The translations under genes were made by a program, and so were the position numbers. Below, piece by piece: positions 43,956 through 55,466 of a DNA stretch of 64,000 nucleotides. The notes under the pieces were generated by a model. That model was not told the DNA's origin. It did not search any database and was given only the letters and a program-made list of their open reading frames with translations. Source of the stretch: Lentinus brumalis (Eukaryota; Basidiomycota; Agaricomycetes; Polyporales; Polyporaceae); assembly GCA_001792895.1 (NCBI GenBank), contig MARA01000016.1, positions 310,001-374,000 of the forward strand, written 5' to 3'. How positions within the stretch are numbered: position 1 is the stretch's first letter; every line of letters starts with the position of its first letter.

Positions 43956-46900
43956 ATGGCAACCCACGCGTCAGAGCGAAAGCGCAGCAGAGAAGCCGCC
44001 ATGGGCGAATCTACGCGCGATGCCACCTCTGCGGCAAAGGATATTGCGGCTAGAGCAACGGGTATGGTTGTACCGGGGCTGACAAGAGCAACTGCGATTA
44101 ACACACAATTTAACATACAAACACCAACGGATGATACACATGGAAATCGGACGATGCGCCTCGGGTTGCGGGAGAGACCAGTCGTGCGTGATGCCCGCCA
44201 ACTGGACGATGAAGCGCAACCTGATAGCGGAGGCATTCACCAGGAGACCCCTAATGAAGGAGGACAACCTGGTGCGATAGACGAAACGACTGACCAGGAC
44301 AACACTACGAGACAGAGAACGACTAAGCGGAAACGCACGAGAGGGACATTGAAGCTAGCCACCTTGAATATGCGGGGATACGGCAGGCCAAGCCCTGGAG
44401 GCCCGACGGAGAAATGGATGTATATCAACCAAGTACTGAGAGATAGCAAAATCGCAGTCCTCGCGCTGCAGGAACGCACCTAACAACAGACCGAATTACG
44501 ATGCTCAACACTTTCTTTGCTGCCACGATGCTGGTACTGGGAAGCCCGGACCCAGCGAATGAGACAGGCGCGAGAGGAGTCGCATTCGCGATCAATAAGA
44601 GACTAGTCGCGGTGGACTCGATACGTATGACTGAACTAGACGGAGGACGAGCTGCATGCCTGGAAATACCGTGGGCGAATGGGAGGAACCTGAAGATCGT
44701 TAACATCTATGCGCCCAACGATGCGGGAGAAAATGCCTCCTTCTGGGAGCGACGCACCCTAGACTCAGCTGAACGACGCGTCACACGCCCCGACATAGTA
44801 CTGGGTGACTTTAACGTAGTGGAAGAAAGCAGGGACAGACAGCCTGCGCGGCGGGATGCGAACGAACCTGTCGCCGCACTGCGGGGGTATCGAGTGCGGA
44901 ACGATCTAGTAGACGGATGGAGAGCACGAGAACCGACGGAAAGAAAGTACACGTACCTGCAACTCAGCACGGGAAGCCAGTCCAGGATAGACCGGATATA
45001 CGTGCGACGGGAACATATGGATACAGTTACGGACTGGGAGGTTGCGGGACCAGGCTTTGTAACTGATCACCGTCTGGTCTCGTGTAGAATCACGAACGCG
45101 GGTTGCCCTACCATGGGACTGGCCGATGGGCGATGCCTCAGGCCCTCCTCACGGACACACACTTCCTGTCAACGATGCGAGAGCTAGGCATGGAGTTCCA
45201 AGCGAAACTCAGCGAAATACAAGTAAGGACAGAAAGGGAAAACCCCCAGACGGCGCACCTTGCCTTCAAAACGAAGCTCAGAGATGCGGCACGAGAACGC
45301 GCCAAGAAGTGTATCCCAATGCTAGACAGGAAGATTGCTGCGATAAAGGACGACATTAAAGAAATGGCGAATCGGGTGAACATACGAGACGAGACACTCA
45401 CCCTGAACCTCGCAATACTGCAGGAAAAACTGGTCGAACTTGAAACGAAACGTTTTGGATCGCAGAGACAGAGAGTCGCGGCGAACGACTGGGCCCGCGG
45501 GGAGACGATATGCAGATACTGGACGCGTCTCAATGCGCAGCCCATGCCGAGTACTGTCATCCGCCAACTAAAGGAAGTGAGACCAGCTGGAGTGACTCGA
45601 TACTCCGAGCGATCTGAAGATATGGCCCGCATTGCAAAGGAACACTACGACGGGCTCCAAGCTGACCCCGAGCTGGACCGGGAAAAGCAAAGCGAGCTAA
45701 CCATGGAAGTCCTCCGTGCAGTACAGGCCCGCCTCGACGAAAGAGAAGCAGAACGCCTGGGGGAGGACATACAACAAGCCGAAGTTGCGAGAGCTATAAA
45801 GGAATCAGCAAACGGGAAATCCCCGGGATTGGATGGCCTGCCCACGGAGGTCTGGAAGATGTACCTGCACTGGTATGCACGAGACACCGCAAAGGAGAAA
45901 CCGGCATTCGATATCGCTGCAGCTCTGGCAGCGGTCTACGATGATGTAGCAAAGTTCGGCCCGACCGAGGAGTCGACGTTCTCGAGGGTTGGATATGCCC
46001 TATATACAAGCTAAAGAAGGATCAGCGAGAGATTGTCAATTATAGACCCATAACCTTGCTAAACTCGGACTACAAGATAATGACGCGTGCCCTGGCGATG
46101 CGAGTTGCGCAAGTCGCCCCGCGCCTTATCCATCCAGACCAAGCTGGCTTCGTGCCTGGACGACAAATCTTCAGCCACATAAAGCTAACGAAGCTGCTGA
46201 TCGACTATGCAGAAGCTGAAGAGGAGAACGGAATGATGTCGCCCTTGACCAGGAAAAGGCTTACGACCGGATTGACCATCAGTATCTCTGGGACGTCCTC
46301 AGGGCCATGAGGTTCCCGGAGGCCTTCATTGTAACTGTCCGACATCTCTACCAAAGAGCGGTCAGCGTGGTGATAGTCAATGGAGTAAAGAGTGACCAAT
46401 TCAGAATAACACGTGGAGTGCGGCAAGGGGACCCGATCTCCTGCCTCCTGTTTGATCTTGCAATTGAGCCGCTCGCGACCATGATACGGAGCTCGACGCT
46501 ACGGGCTTCGACATCCCTGGTATAACAGACAGACTAGTCACCACGCTGTTTGCGGATGACACCATGGCGTATCTGCACTGTACGGACAACTACGCCACCC
46601 TGGAATCCATCCTATCAACGTGGTGTGCGGCCTCCAGAGCGAAGTTCAACGTCGACAAGACTGAGTTTGTTCCAGTGGGCACCCCGGAATATAGAGATGA
46701 CGTCGCGACGGGGCGATCCGACGCTGTAATTGCGAGGTCCCTGCCCGCTGACGCGAAAATAGTGAAGGACGGTGCCGCAATCAGATCGCTAGGCTCATGG
46801 ATAGGGAATGGGACTGACCCCGTTGAGCCCTGGCTGCGGATCCTTGAGATAACCCAGAGCAGACTCGACCATTGGGCGCGGCGGAGACCAACGATGTACG

Positions 46901-49176
46901 GACGCAAACTGGTGGTCGGGATGGAAGTGGGTGGGAGAACCCAATTCCTTGCTCGAGCACAAGGAATGCCAGAGTCAGTGGAGCAGCGCTTCAAGAATAT
47001 GATATCTGAATTCATCTGGGGAGGGAAGGCGACCTCGCCGGTCTCAAGAGACATGCTCGAACGCCCTGTAAGAGAAGGGGGACTGAATCTCCTCAACATT
47101 GTCACCCGCAACGAAGCGATCGATCTCGCCTGGACGCGCGAGTACCTTACCCTTGGCCCTACAAGGCCGACGTGGGCTTTCTTGGCGGATGCACTGATTG
47201 CTAGAGCGGTAATGGCAACAGACCGCAATGTCGACCAAGCGGCACGAATAAACTGTTTCTTGCAAACATGGAATGTCAGTTCGCGGAAGGGAGCGAAACT
47301 GCCAGAAGACATGAGGAGGATGATCAAGACTGCTCACAAATATGCAGTCACAGTCGACGCACCGAACCCGGCGAAAGAGCTACAGCATGCGATGCCGATC
47401 TGGTACCACCTTGGGAAGGGAGAAGGCAGGAGTGTGGCAAATACGAAATCAAATCGCTGTTTGCGAGAACACCACGAGGTAGCCACCGTTCTCGATGGGA
47501 GGCGGATGCTGACGCGTCTGGGGGATGCCTCCCATAGAGACCGAGCCACGTGTGAATGCACGGACTGCAAGACGGACAGAGAAGAGAAAGGCTGCACTAA
47601 CCCGCATGCGTGCGTAACGGCTGCTAGGAAGATGATTGCGAGCCTAGTCCCGAGATGGAACCCGATAGCTGTCGAGCCAAGAGACGGGCTCACGCTAACT
47701 GCGCGGCGCCTCAGAACGAACGTTGAAGCGCGAGCACGAAAAGACCGTATCCTGTTCAACCCGACGATAACGGACGGACCTGAGCTGAGGACGGTGCTGA
47801 GAGCCTTCACCAGGACCGGCAGCGACGGCCTGAGTGCGAATCGTATCGTTCGACGGCCCGTACGATCCTTTGCTGTGGCTGAGGAGCAAGTAGAAGTTTT
47901 CACGGATGGCTCCTGTGAAAGGAACGGCATGGCAAACGCAAAAGCAGGGGCAGGAGCATGGTATGGTGACGCAGACCCGCGCAACGCTGCCCTTGCTGTC
48001 CCAGGCCCCATGCAGTCAAACCAGACGGCGGAGATGTACGCGGTGGAGCACGTAGTAGAGGTGACGCCGCCCTTTGCCCCGCTACACATCGTCTCGGACT
48101 CGAAATACGTGGTAGATGGACTGACGATTTACCTGCCGGAGTGGGAAAGGAAAGGATGGCTGGGAGTCGCAAATGCAGAAGTAATCAGACGGCTGGCCGC
48201 CAAACTGAGGAAACGATCGGCGCCCACAACCCTTCGCTGGGTTAAAGGGCACGCGGAGAACCGGGGCAACGAAGGTGCAGATGCTTTGGCGAAAGCAGGG
48301 TTGCGCAAGGACGTAGCCCTTCCCCTGAAACCTACCCCAACGGAGTTCCTGCGAAACGGAGTCGCCCTACAGGCATTGACACAGAAACTTGCGTACCTGG
48401 GAATCATGCAGGAGAAAGGACGCCCAGATAGACCGTCCACGGAGCGGATGATAATGCGAGTACAAGCGGCCGTCGAGCACGAGCACGGTGAGATGCCCAC
48501 GGCGGCAGCTCTATGGAAGGGAATCCGGCATAGAGATGTCGCCCGAAAGCACCGTGACTTCTGGTGGAGAGCAATGCACGACTCCCTCAGAATCGGGAGG
48601 TACTGGGAGAATATCCCCAACTATGAGATCAGAGCGATATGCGGCGTATGTGGAGCTACAGAAACGCTTGATCATATACTCACCGAATGTGAAGCGCCGG
48701 GGCAAGCGGAGGTCTGGCGGCTTGCGCAGGCCGCGCTCGCAAGGAAAGGTCTCCAAGTACGCGACCTATCCCTAGGAACCATCCTCGGTGCAGTGGCGAC
48801 GAGCCTGGAGGGATCTACTTCTCGACCGGTACGGAAGGCGAGAGCGCGATTGTACCGTGTCACGATCATGGAATCGGCGCACCTTATATGGGCCCTGCGC
48901 TGCCAACGAGTTATTGAGTACGGTAATGAACCGACACTCTGGAAATCCGAAGCGGAAATACGTACACGTTGGCAGGCTGCTATGAAACGGAGACTGAAGA
49001 TGGACTACGCCCTAACAGCACACCGCTTTGGTAAGAAAGCCTTGGACCTGGCACTTGTCCGGGAAACCTGGGAAGGAGTGCTCCCTGGCGAGCAAAGCTC
49101 TTCGAGCATGACGAGTAGTATCCCGGGTGGTTTAGTAGGTAGTGTGAGGAATCTCCTGCCCCTCGGGGTGGGGTGA
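43956..49176 (+). pseudogene. LINE ORF2, right element, broken by about five frameshifts
   Basis: Homologous from end to end to the intact left ORF2, but spread over several frames. Breaks fall near 44472 (just after LALQE of the endonuclease), 45110, 45990 (before NYRPITLLN), 46235 (before LDQEKAYDRI) and 46495. From 46564 to 49176 one frame of 870 codons is open, with LFADD just upstream and at its start, the cysteine cluster CECTDC...CTNPHAC, the RNase H motifs FTDGSCERNGM, SDSKYVV and GNEGADALAKAG, and the C-terminal CGVCGATETLDHILTEC. The RT and endonuclease cannot be made as one protein, so this copy is not autonomous. Confidence 0.88.
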
Positions 49177-49311
49177 GACCTGACGAGCCCTACACTATCC
49201 CTCGAAGGGGTGTGCGTAAATGCATTCCTCCCGGGAGGTGCTGAAGTTACCGCTTCTAACCATGCGTACCCTTAGAGAAACTGGAAAATGTTGTCCTAAG
49301 GTTAGCACCAC

Positions 49312-49333
49312 AAAAAAAAAAAAAAAAAAAAAA
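49312..49333 (+). repeat. Poly(A) tail of right LINE
   Basis: About 22 A following GGTTAGCACCAC, directly before the duplication. Confidence 0.9.
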
Positions 49334-49348
49334 GACCGGATGCCGTGG
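49334..49348. repeat. Target-site duplication, right copy (right LINE)
   Basis: AGACCGGATGCCGTG, identical to 37771-37785. Confidence 0.9.
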
Positions 49349-50176
49349 GAGGTAACCAGACTCGAGCTTGATGCCAGGGTGGTGTCCAGGGAGCGGAGGT
49401 AGCGGCGCCGGGGGCGAGGGTAGCGACGCTAGGAACCCGCGTGTCGGGAAGTAAGGAAGTCAACGGATGAAAGGATGGAGAAGGTGAGAATTGAATGACC
49501 AGGATGATATTGAGGAGCATCCAGCCGATTACTGGCTACTAACGCTAGCGGCCTAGACTCGGAGGTCCAAGACCCCACCTTTGTTGGAGATAAGAGTAGG
49601 CAGGAGCGCCCGCGCTTCATGCAGTCACCGCAGAAGGCTTGTTCCGCGGCGTTCAGCGTGGTACGTAGAGGCTGGTACAGTAGAGGCTTGGTAGAGGCTG
49701 TGAGCCTCCGATAGATCCAACTAACTATGCGCTTAAATTGTTTAGCTTCGTAGACTCTCACGTGCGCCTCGACACATACAAGACGCCCCCGTTGTCGCCG
49801 GACTCGGTTGTTTCATGCGTCGTTGATGCGTCGCTCATATTCGCCCTCACAACTTGCTCACAACGTCATAAGCACCTTCAATTCGTCTCCCCTCTTTCGG
49901 GCCACCTTCAATTCACTGGCAGCGATAGCATTCGTGAAGTCGCCGTGAATTCTAGTAATTGCGCGGTGCTTCCTGACTTCGCGCACTCAGTCACGCCCTC
50001 ATTCCTTTTCGAGACTTCACCGTAAGTCTATCAGCGTCAAGTGTCAAGTGAAAATGGAGACCAAGACTCCAGTCGGTCATGCTGAGCATCTGGCGATCTC
50101 TGGATCTCCTTTGCGATGTACGTGCCTTACTCTCCCTATTCTCTCATTCGCTACACATCTCAATACGTCTCTAGCC
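49349..50176. other. Intergenic, nothing recognised
   Basis: Host DNA right of the LINE and upstream of the FAD monooxygenase. No supported gene. Confidence 0.4.
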
Positions 50177-52037
50177 ATGCCCATCGCTGCCCGTTCAGCC
50201 GCGCTCAAGCTTGACGTCCTTGTGGCCGGAGGAGGGAAGCGACATCGTACGATAATCTTTTCCCTTGTTGTGCTGACACGGCCGGTTATAACAGGTGTTG
50301 GCGGCCTTGCTGTCGCGTACATGCTCGGCCGGGCAGGCCACCGGGTCCAAGTCCTCGAAAAACGCCGCCTGGATGCTCCCAGCGGTGGCCAGCGTGTTCC
50401 TCCCAATTGCAGCAAAATCTTACGACAGTGGGTGGGGGAGGAGGAGCTGTGGAAGGTTGCCACACGGTGTGTGGGCACGCCTATGCATCGCTGTAGGTGT
50501 CCTGTCAATGGCATCGACCAATGGTCGCGAGACCGGCTTGCCGCCGTTCAAGATCGAATGTTTCTTGACGTCTACCCCTTCTACACACAGTTCAAAGCGG
50601 GGAGAATGTCGGTTATCTCGAGTGGAAGCCGGCAGTTATGGCGGAGACTGGTGGCGAATTCCTCCTCATGCATGTCAGTAGTCCCTCGTGCCCTGGTTGA
50701 CGACATCTGTTGACGATTTGCCACAGCATGAAGACCTCGTCGACATGCTTCGCAAGCTCGCGGTCGACGCAGGCGCATCTATTCATCTGGACGCAGAAGT
50801 CAAAACAGTACGACCGGGATCGGACGAAGATCCGAGACCGAGCGTTGTGCTCTCTACCGGGAAGGTTCTGACCGCCGATATCCTCATTGGCGCGGATGGG
50901 AGCAGCAGTGTCGTGCGCGACGTGGTAGTTGAAGAGAAAGGTTTACTCAAGTCCGCCGGGCTGACCGTCTACACTGGGACCCTCGAGGCTTCAGATATGC
51001 TAAACGATCCGGAGCTTTCAACGTTGTATCATGCTGATGATGTGAGTATCTTCGTCCCTTATACGAGGACTTGAATTGTATCTCATAGTCTTCAGTGGCC
51101 AATCTGGATGGGCGAGCACCGGAGTCTCATTGGTGAGTACCATTTACCATCAGGTATCTGCCTTTCCGGCCTATTGACACTCATGTACGACTCTTCTTCA
51201 GCACATCCCTTGGTACGCCGCTTCAAAGGGCGTATACTGCATTTTCTTCTCAATTGTTGATGCAATGCAGCGTGCCAGACAACAATACTCTATCGGCTTC
51301 TACAGGTGGCACGGCCCTGAATTCGAAGCCGCCAAGCCGAATTGGGAGGATATCTACACGGCGGACAATCTCCCTACGGGCAGCTGCGCTCCTATGTAGG
51401 TCACGGCTACTGGTGACCGCAGTTCATACTGACCCAAGTTCTCACCCAGAGTGCAGCGATTGCTCAAGCTCGCCGGACAACTCATTCGCACCGAACAGGT
51501 GTCCCTCGGCGAAGGCACGCATGGCTGGACCGACAGCACTGGCCGTATAGTGCTGCTTGGAGAGGCTGCCCACCCGGCGCTGGTGGGTGCAGAGCTCGTG
51601 CATTCGCCTTGGCTTGCTCACGTACATCTTTCCCGCAGCCCGGAGGATCGCACACGGCCAGCATGGCAGTCGAGGACGCCGTCGTCCTCGGGAGCCTGTT
51701 CTCCCACCTGCGTTCGATGGACCAGGTCCCGTCCCTGCTGCATGCCTACCAGGAGCTCCGACAACGCCGGTGTAAGACCCTTGTCGAAGCAGATATCGGC
51801 AACACGCGCCTGATGTGTCTTCCTGCGGGGCCCGCTGCGGACGCGCGCGACGAGAGCCTCCGCCGGAAATACGACGAGTGGGACGAGGGCATGCTCAAGG
51901 CGTCCTTCGAGGAGATTGCGGAAGTCTTCGCGTACGACGCGGGTGACGCAGCAGAGGAGTGGTGGGTCAGCTGGGGCCGCTTCCATGAGACCGCGGGTGA
52001 GCAGCCCGGTGTCGTCGTCTCGGTCCATCAGGAGTAG
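50177..52037 (+). CDS. FAD-dependent monooxygenase (salicylate-hydroxylase-like)
   Basis: ATG at 50177 gives LDVLVAGGG, then after an intron VGGLAVAYMLGRAGHRVQVLE (FAD Rossmann fold). A donor at CGCT|gtaggt leads to FQSGENVGYLEWKPAVMAE, then GGEFLLMHV and HEDLVDMLRKLAVDAGA. The second FAD motif is ILIGADGSSSVVRD. Later exons read WPIWMGEHRSLI, YSIGFYRWHGPEFEAAKP, GRIVLLGEAAHPAL and SMAVEDAVVLGSLFSHLRS (the GD-type motif that binds the FAD ribityl chain). It ends VVVSVHQE with TAG at 52035-52037. These enzymes use NAD(P)H and O2 to hydroxylate aromatic or polyketide/terpenoid substrates; the substrate is unknown. Oddity: at the first intron the only GT donor leaves KRHR inside the GxGxxG loop. 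Confidence 0.85.
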
Positions 52038-53328
52038 CCCGGCTTGCCCGTGGATTCTAGAACCGCGACGCAATGTTGGAGCAGAAGAGAAGGGTGTGCG
52101 GATTCATAGCCCGTGCATATTGTACAGGCCTCGTTTCCCTGGAAAACTCGTCATAGGCAGCTTGCATCTCGAGAAGATCACCAGCGGACCGCTGTGAGGC
52201 ACCAGCAATTCAACGCAGTCCGTGTGGGATCTCCTAGACCGCAAGTAGCGGCAAGAAATGGATGCTTCGCGGGAACGCGGGGAAACGAGTGCCGGAGCCT
52301 GGAGTCGGAGAACAAGACAGCGGTCCCTGAGCGGGTGAGTCTACCAATCGCATAGGTGCCATCCTGCTGATGGAAGGGCACATCATATGCGGTCCAGATA
52401 AGGCGAGCCTCTGTCGTACTTACTCAGTCCATCCAATGCGGTGCCCGTGACACGTGTCGACTTTCGCCAAGCGACCCCCCCGGGCCGCTGCTATGTATGT
52501 TCCAGAATTGGTCTGCTGCTTGTCTCAGGAAGCAAGGAAGGAGATTCAGAGTCTTGTTCGCGAACTGTCCCTTACACTAGTTGTGCGTCCATGTCGTGGG
52601 CCTGGGGGTAAACCAAATCCATAGCTATCTGTAAGTTTTCCTCACTTTGACATCATGCCGGTTCACTCTGATTTGTTCTGGCATTTCAGGGTACCGTCGA
52701 ATGACACCCGACGTCGAGGCGATCAGACGTTTGCGTCCAGACGGCTCATTAGTTGTGCTCCCTCGAAGATTGCGTGCACGCCGCATTCTGCGCTAGTGTC
52801 GGTGAGTAGTACGAGGACTTGTCATTGAACGCAGCTGCACCTCCTCGCGGATCTACTTGTACAATTTCAGACGCATCTTGCCTAGGAAGCGTGCACTCTT
52901 TGTGTTGCTAGAAGGCAGAAAGGTCTACGACGAACAGCACGATACCCCCAAGCTGCGCACATGTTGCCACTATCGACGGAGTCCGCCTTCCGGAATCCCG
53001 GATGTCGACAGCAATTGTCCGAGCCTTGTACATCCACGGCATAGAAATGCTGCTAGTCCATCCCGCGTTCGGCGACAGGGTGCCCAAATGCGATACCTTG
53101 GCTCCGACTGCCTCATGCGTGATGTAAGTATCATGGGTGGGGAGCCGTTCCATCGCCCGGTTCAAACGTCATTGCACGACAAAGACACACGCCGTCGGCC
53201 CCGTTGGTACTTCCCATCAACAGGTTGGACAGAGCGAACGGCCTCTCGGTTCACCCATACGTATAAGAGGAAGGACGTCCTCTGACGTTTTGCGCTGCCT
53301 TCGAATCGCATTTGCACAGTCTGCCAGA
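52038..53328. other. Intergenic, nothing recognised
   Basis: About 1.3 kb between two co-oriented metabolic genes. Short frames only, none supported. Confidence 0.4.
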
Positions 53329-55289
53329 ATGCCTAACAATCACGGCTTGCTTCCCTACCTACCAACTCTCCGCTCGCGACTCATCTCCGCGGGATACCTC
53401 CGATTCTGGTTGAGCGACTCTTTCACTCGTTACGGTGAGCTTCTGCCTTTGCAGTGCTCTGATTATTCTCGCATCTGACGCTGTTTGTCCCAGCCCGGGA
53501 ACGAATCTTCGATGTCCTGAGAAAGGGCATTCTCATGGGAAGCTTGAGAATCGAAGACACCGACGGCACCTTTGACTTCGGTATGACGATTGGGGAAGAA
53601 CCGCAAGTAGTCATGAAGATTCGGAGCCCGGATATATGGATGAGAATCTTGACGTCCGCGGATATCGGGAGTGCGTCTGTTTTTCCAAACGACTATGACG
53701 TTCATTCACTTACTGCGATAGCAAATTCTAGTCGCGGAGGCGTACATGTTTCAGGACTGTGACGTCTCTAGCCTCAAGGAGCTCTTCAACCTCTGGCTCA
53801 ACAACCGGGAGACGCTGTTCGGTCTAGAGAGTGGCCTCAGCGGTGTGTTCGCTCGCTACTCATCTCTTGCGATGACCTGGCTCGGCCGCTACAATCCGTA
53901 TATGTCGAAACGTCATGTGGTGAGACCTTTCACCCAATGGTTCTCGCAACCCCGTTGCGCATTACTGATACTGCTGTACCTATAGGAGTTTGCGTACGAT
54001 ATCTCGAACAACTTCTTCCAAGTGAGTCAAACCGGCGTATCTCACAGTCCGCTGCTTACGCTGTACGACAGGCCTTTCTCAGCAAAGAGATGATGTACTC
54101 CTGTCCTATCTGGGGCGATGAGGAGAATGGTGTATGTGGTGACCTTACCGTCGGACCAACGCCCGGAGACCTCGAAGCTGCGCAACAACGCAAGATTCAG
54201 AGCATCATTCGCAAAGCGCGGCTCCGTCCAGGCGATCGGCTCCTCGAGATTGGATCCGGATGGGGCGCAATGGCGATCGCGGTATGCTTACGCTCGAATG
54301 TCGCTTCATATGCATTCTTCGTGCTCACACCCCCTTACTAGGCCGCGAAGCTTGGCTGTACCGTCGACACCGTTACGCTCTCACAAGAGCAACTGGCTCT
54401 GGTGGAGGAACGTGCTCGTGAAGCTGGGGTCGCTGACCGCATTCGCGTACACCTGTGCGATTACCGTAAGTTGCCGAAGGACTTTGCGCACTCCTTCGAC
54501 GCCCTCATATCGACGGAGATGATCGAGGTACGTCCATGCGCATTGATTATCCGAAGATGCTGAGGCTTTCTCTGTATGTAGGCTGTCGGCAAGCGCTACC
54601 TACCTACCTACTTCCAGGTGATTGACTGGGCGCTGAAGCCCGACAGAGCCACCATGGTGATCACGTCCACCAGCCAGCCCGAACACCGACATTCCGAATA
54701 CCAGTACGTGCTTCAGCCCCTGGTCTACTCAGTTCTATTTTATCATCGGTCGTATCAGGTCTGATGACTTCTGCCGTCGCTACCACTGGCCGAATGTGTA
54801 CCTCCCAAGTGCGACTTCCTTGGCGGGGTCCGTACAGGAGGCCTGCCCAGGGAAGTTCGTGTTCACTGAATTGGAGGATCATACAATCCGTGAGTACCTT
54901 ACGTACCTTTCTAGTGTAACGTCCACTCGCTGATACAGAGGCCCAGATTACCCTCGCGCGCTTCGGGAATGGGGAAGGTACGTCGCTACTTCGTTGAAGC
55001 GATTGCACTGTCATCATATATGTACGCAGACGGCTCGAGAAGAACTTCACACCGAAGCTAGTCAAGGAGCTGCAGGAACGGTTCCCGGCCTTCCGAGGCC
55101 CCGCAGCGCTCGAGGCGTTCAGGCGGAAGTGGCTCTACATGTTCGCATACGCTGAAGTGGGTTTCGCTCGAGGATACACTACCCTCCCATGCTGGACTTT
55201 CACTCGACCGGTAAGCTGGTCCCGTTCATGTCACGCACGCCTCCCACTGACCACATGCACAGGAGAACGTGTCCGAAGTTTGTGCCTGA
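53329..55289 (+). CDS. Cyclopropane-fatty-acyl-phospholipid synthase-like SAM methyltransferase
   Basis: Starts MPNNHGLLPYLPTLRSRL. After an intron comes RERIFDVLRKGILMGSLRIED, the N-terminal domain of the CFA-synthase family. Then AEAYMFQDCDVSSLKELFNL and KEMMYSCPIWGDEENG. The SAM-binding motif is RLLEIGSGWGAMAIA (ExGxGxG), followed by VDTVTLSQEQLALVEERARE, FDALISTEMIE and VGKRYLPTYFQVIDW. Later parts are FCRRYHWPNVYLPSATSL and RRLEKNFTPKLVKELQERF. A tiny last exon gives ENVSEVCA and TGA at 55287-55289. About ten exons. The family methylates unsaturated acyl chains in membrane lipids; fungal members also methylate other substrates. Near the monooxygenase and P450, a tailoring role is possible. 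Confidence 0.85.
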
Positions 55290-55466
55290 TACCTAGTATA
55301 TGAATGCGACGTTTGTATGATATCAACCTGTATCGCTAACACTTGCTTGCACTACTTTGCACGACATCCTCTTCATTGGGGGCTTAAGGCGATCGAAATC
55401 GTTCGACGTGCAGTCCAGGCACGAGGCTCGTCAATCCACTTCATTCACGACAGCACTATGGTTCTC

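Larger units (their letters stand above)
37786..49333 (+). mobile_element. Full-length but mutated Tad-like LINE retrotransposon, right element
   Basis: About 11.5 kb on the plus strand, bounded by an exact 15-bp duplication. The first 70 bases align with the left element's 5' end at roughly 80% identity. It carries ORF0 (39190-39882), ORF1 (40617-43712), a frameshifted ORF2 (43956-49176) and a short 3' UTR ending in poly(A). Both 3' UTRs contain a TAAATGCAT-type block. The two elements differ clearly in protein sequence, so they are separate families of one lineage rather than copies of one element. They lie head to head, their 5' ends 0.9 kb apart. Confidence 0.87.
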
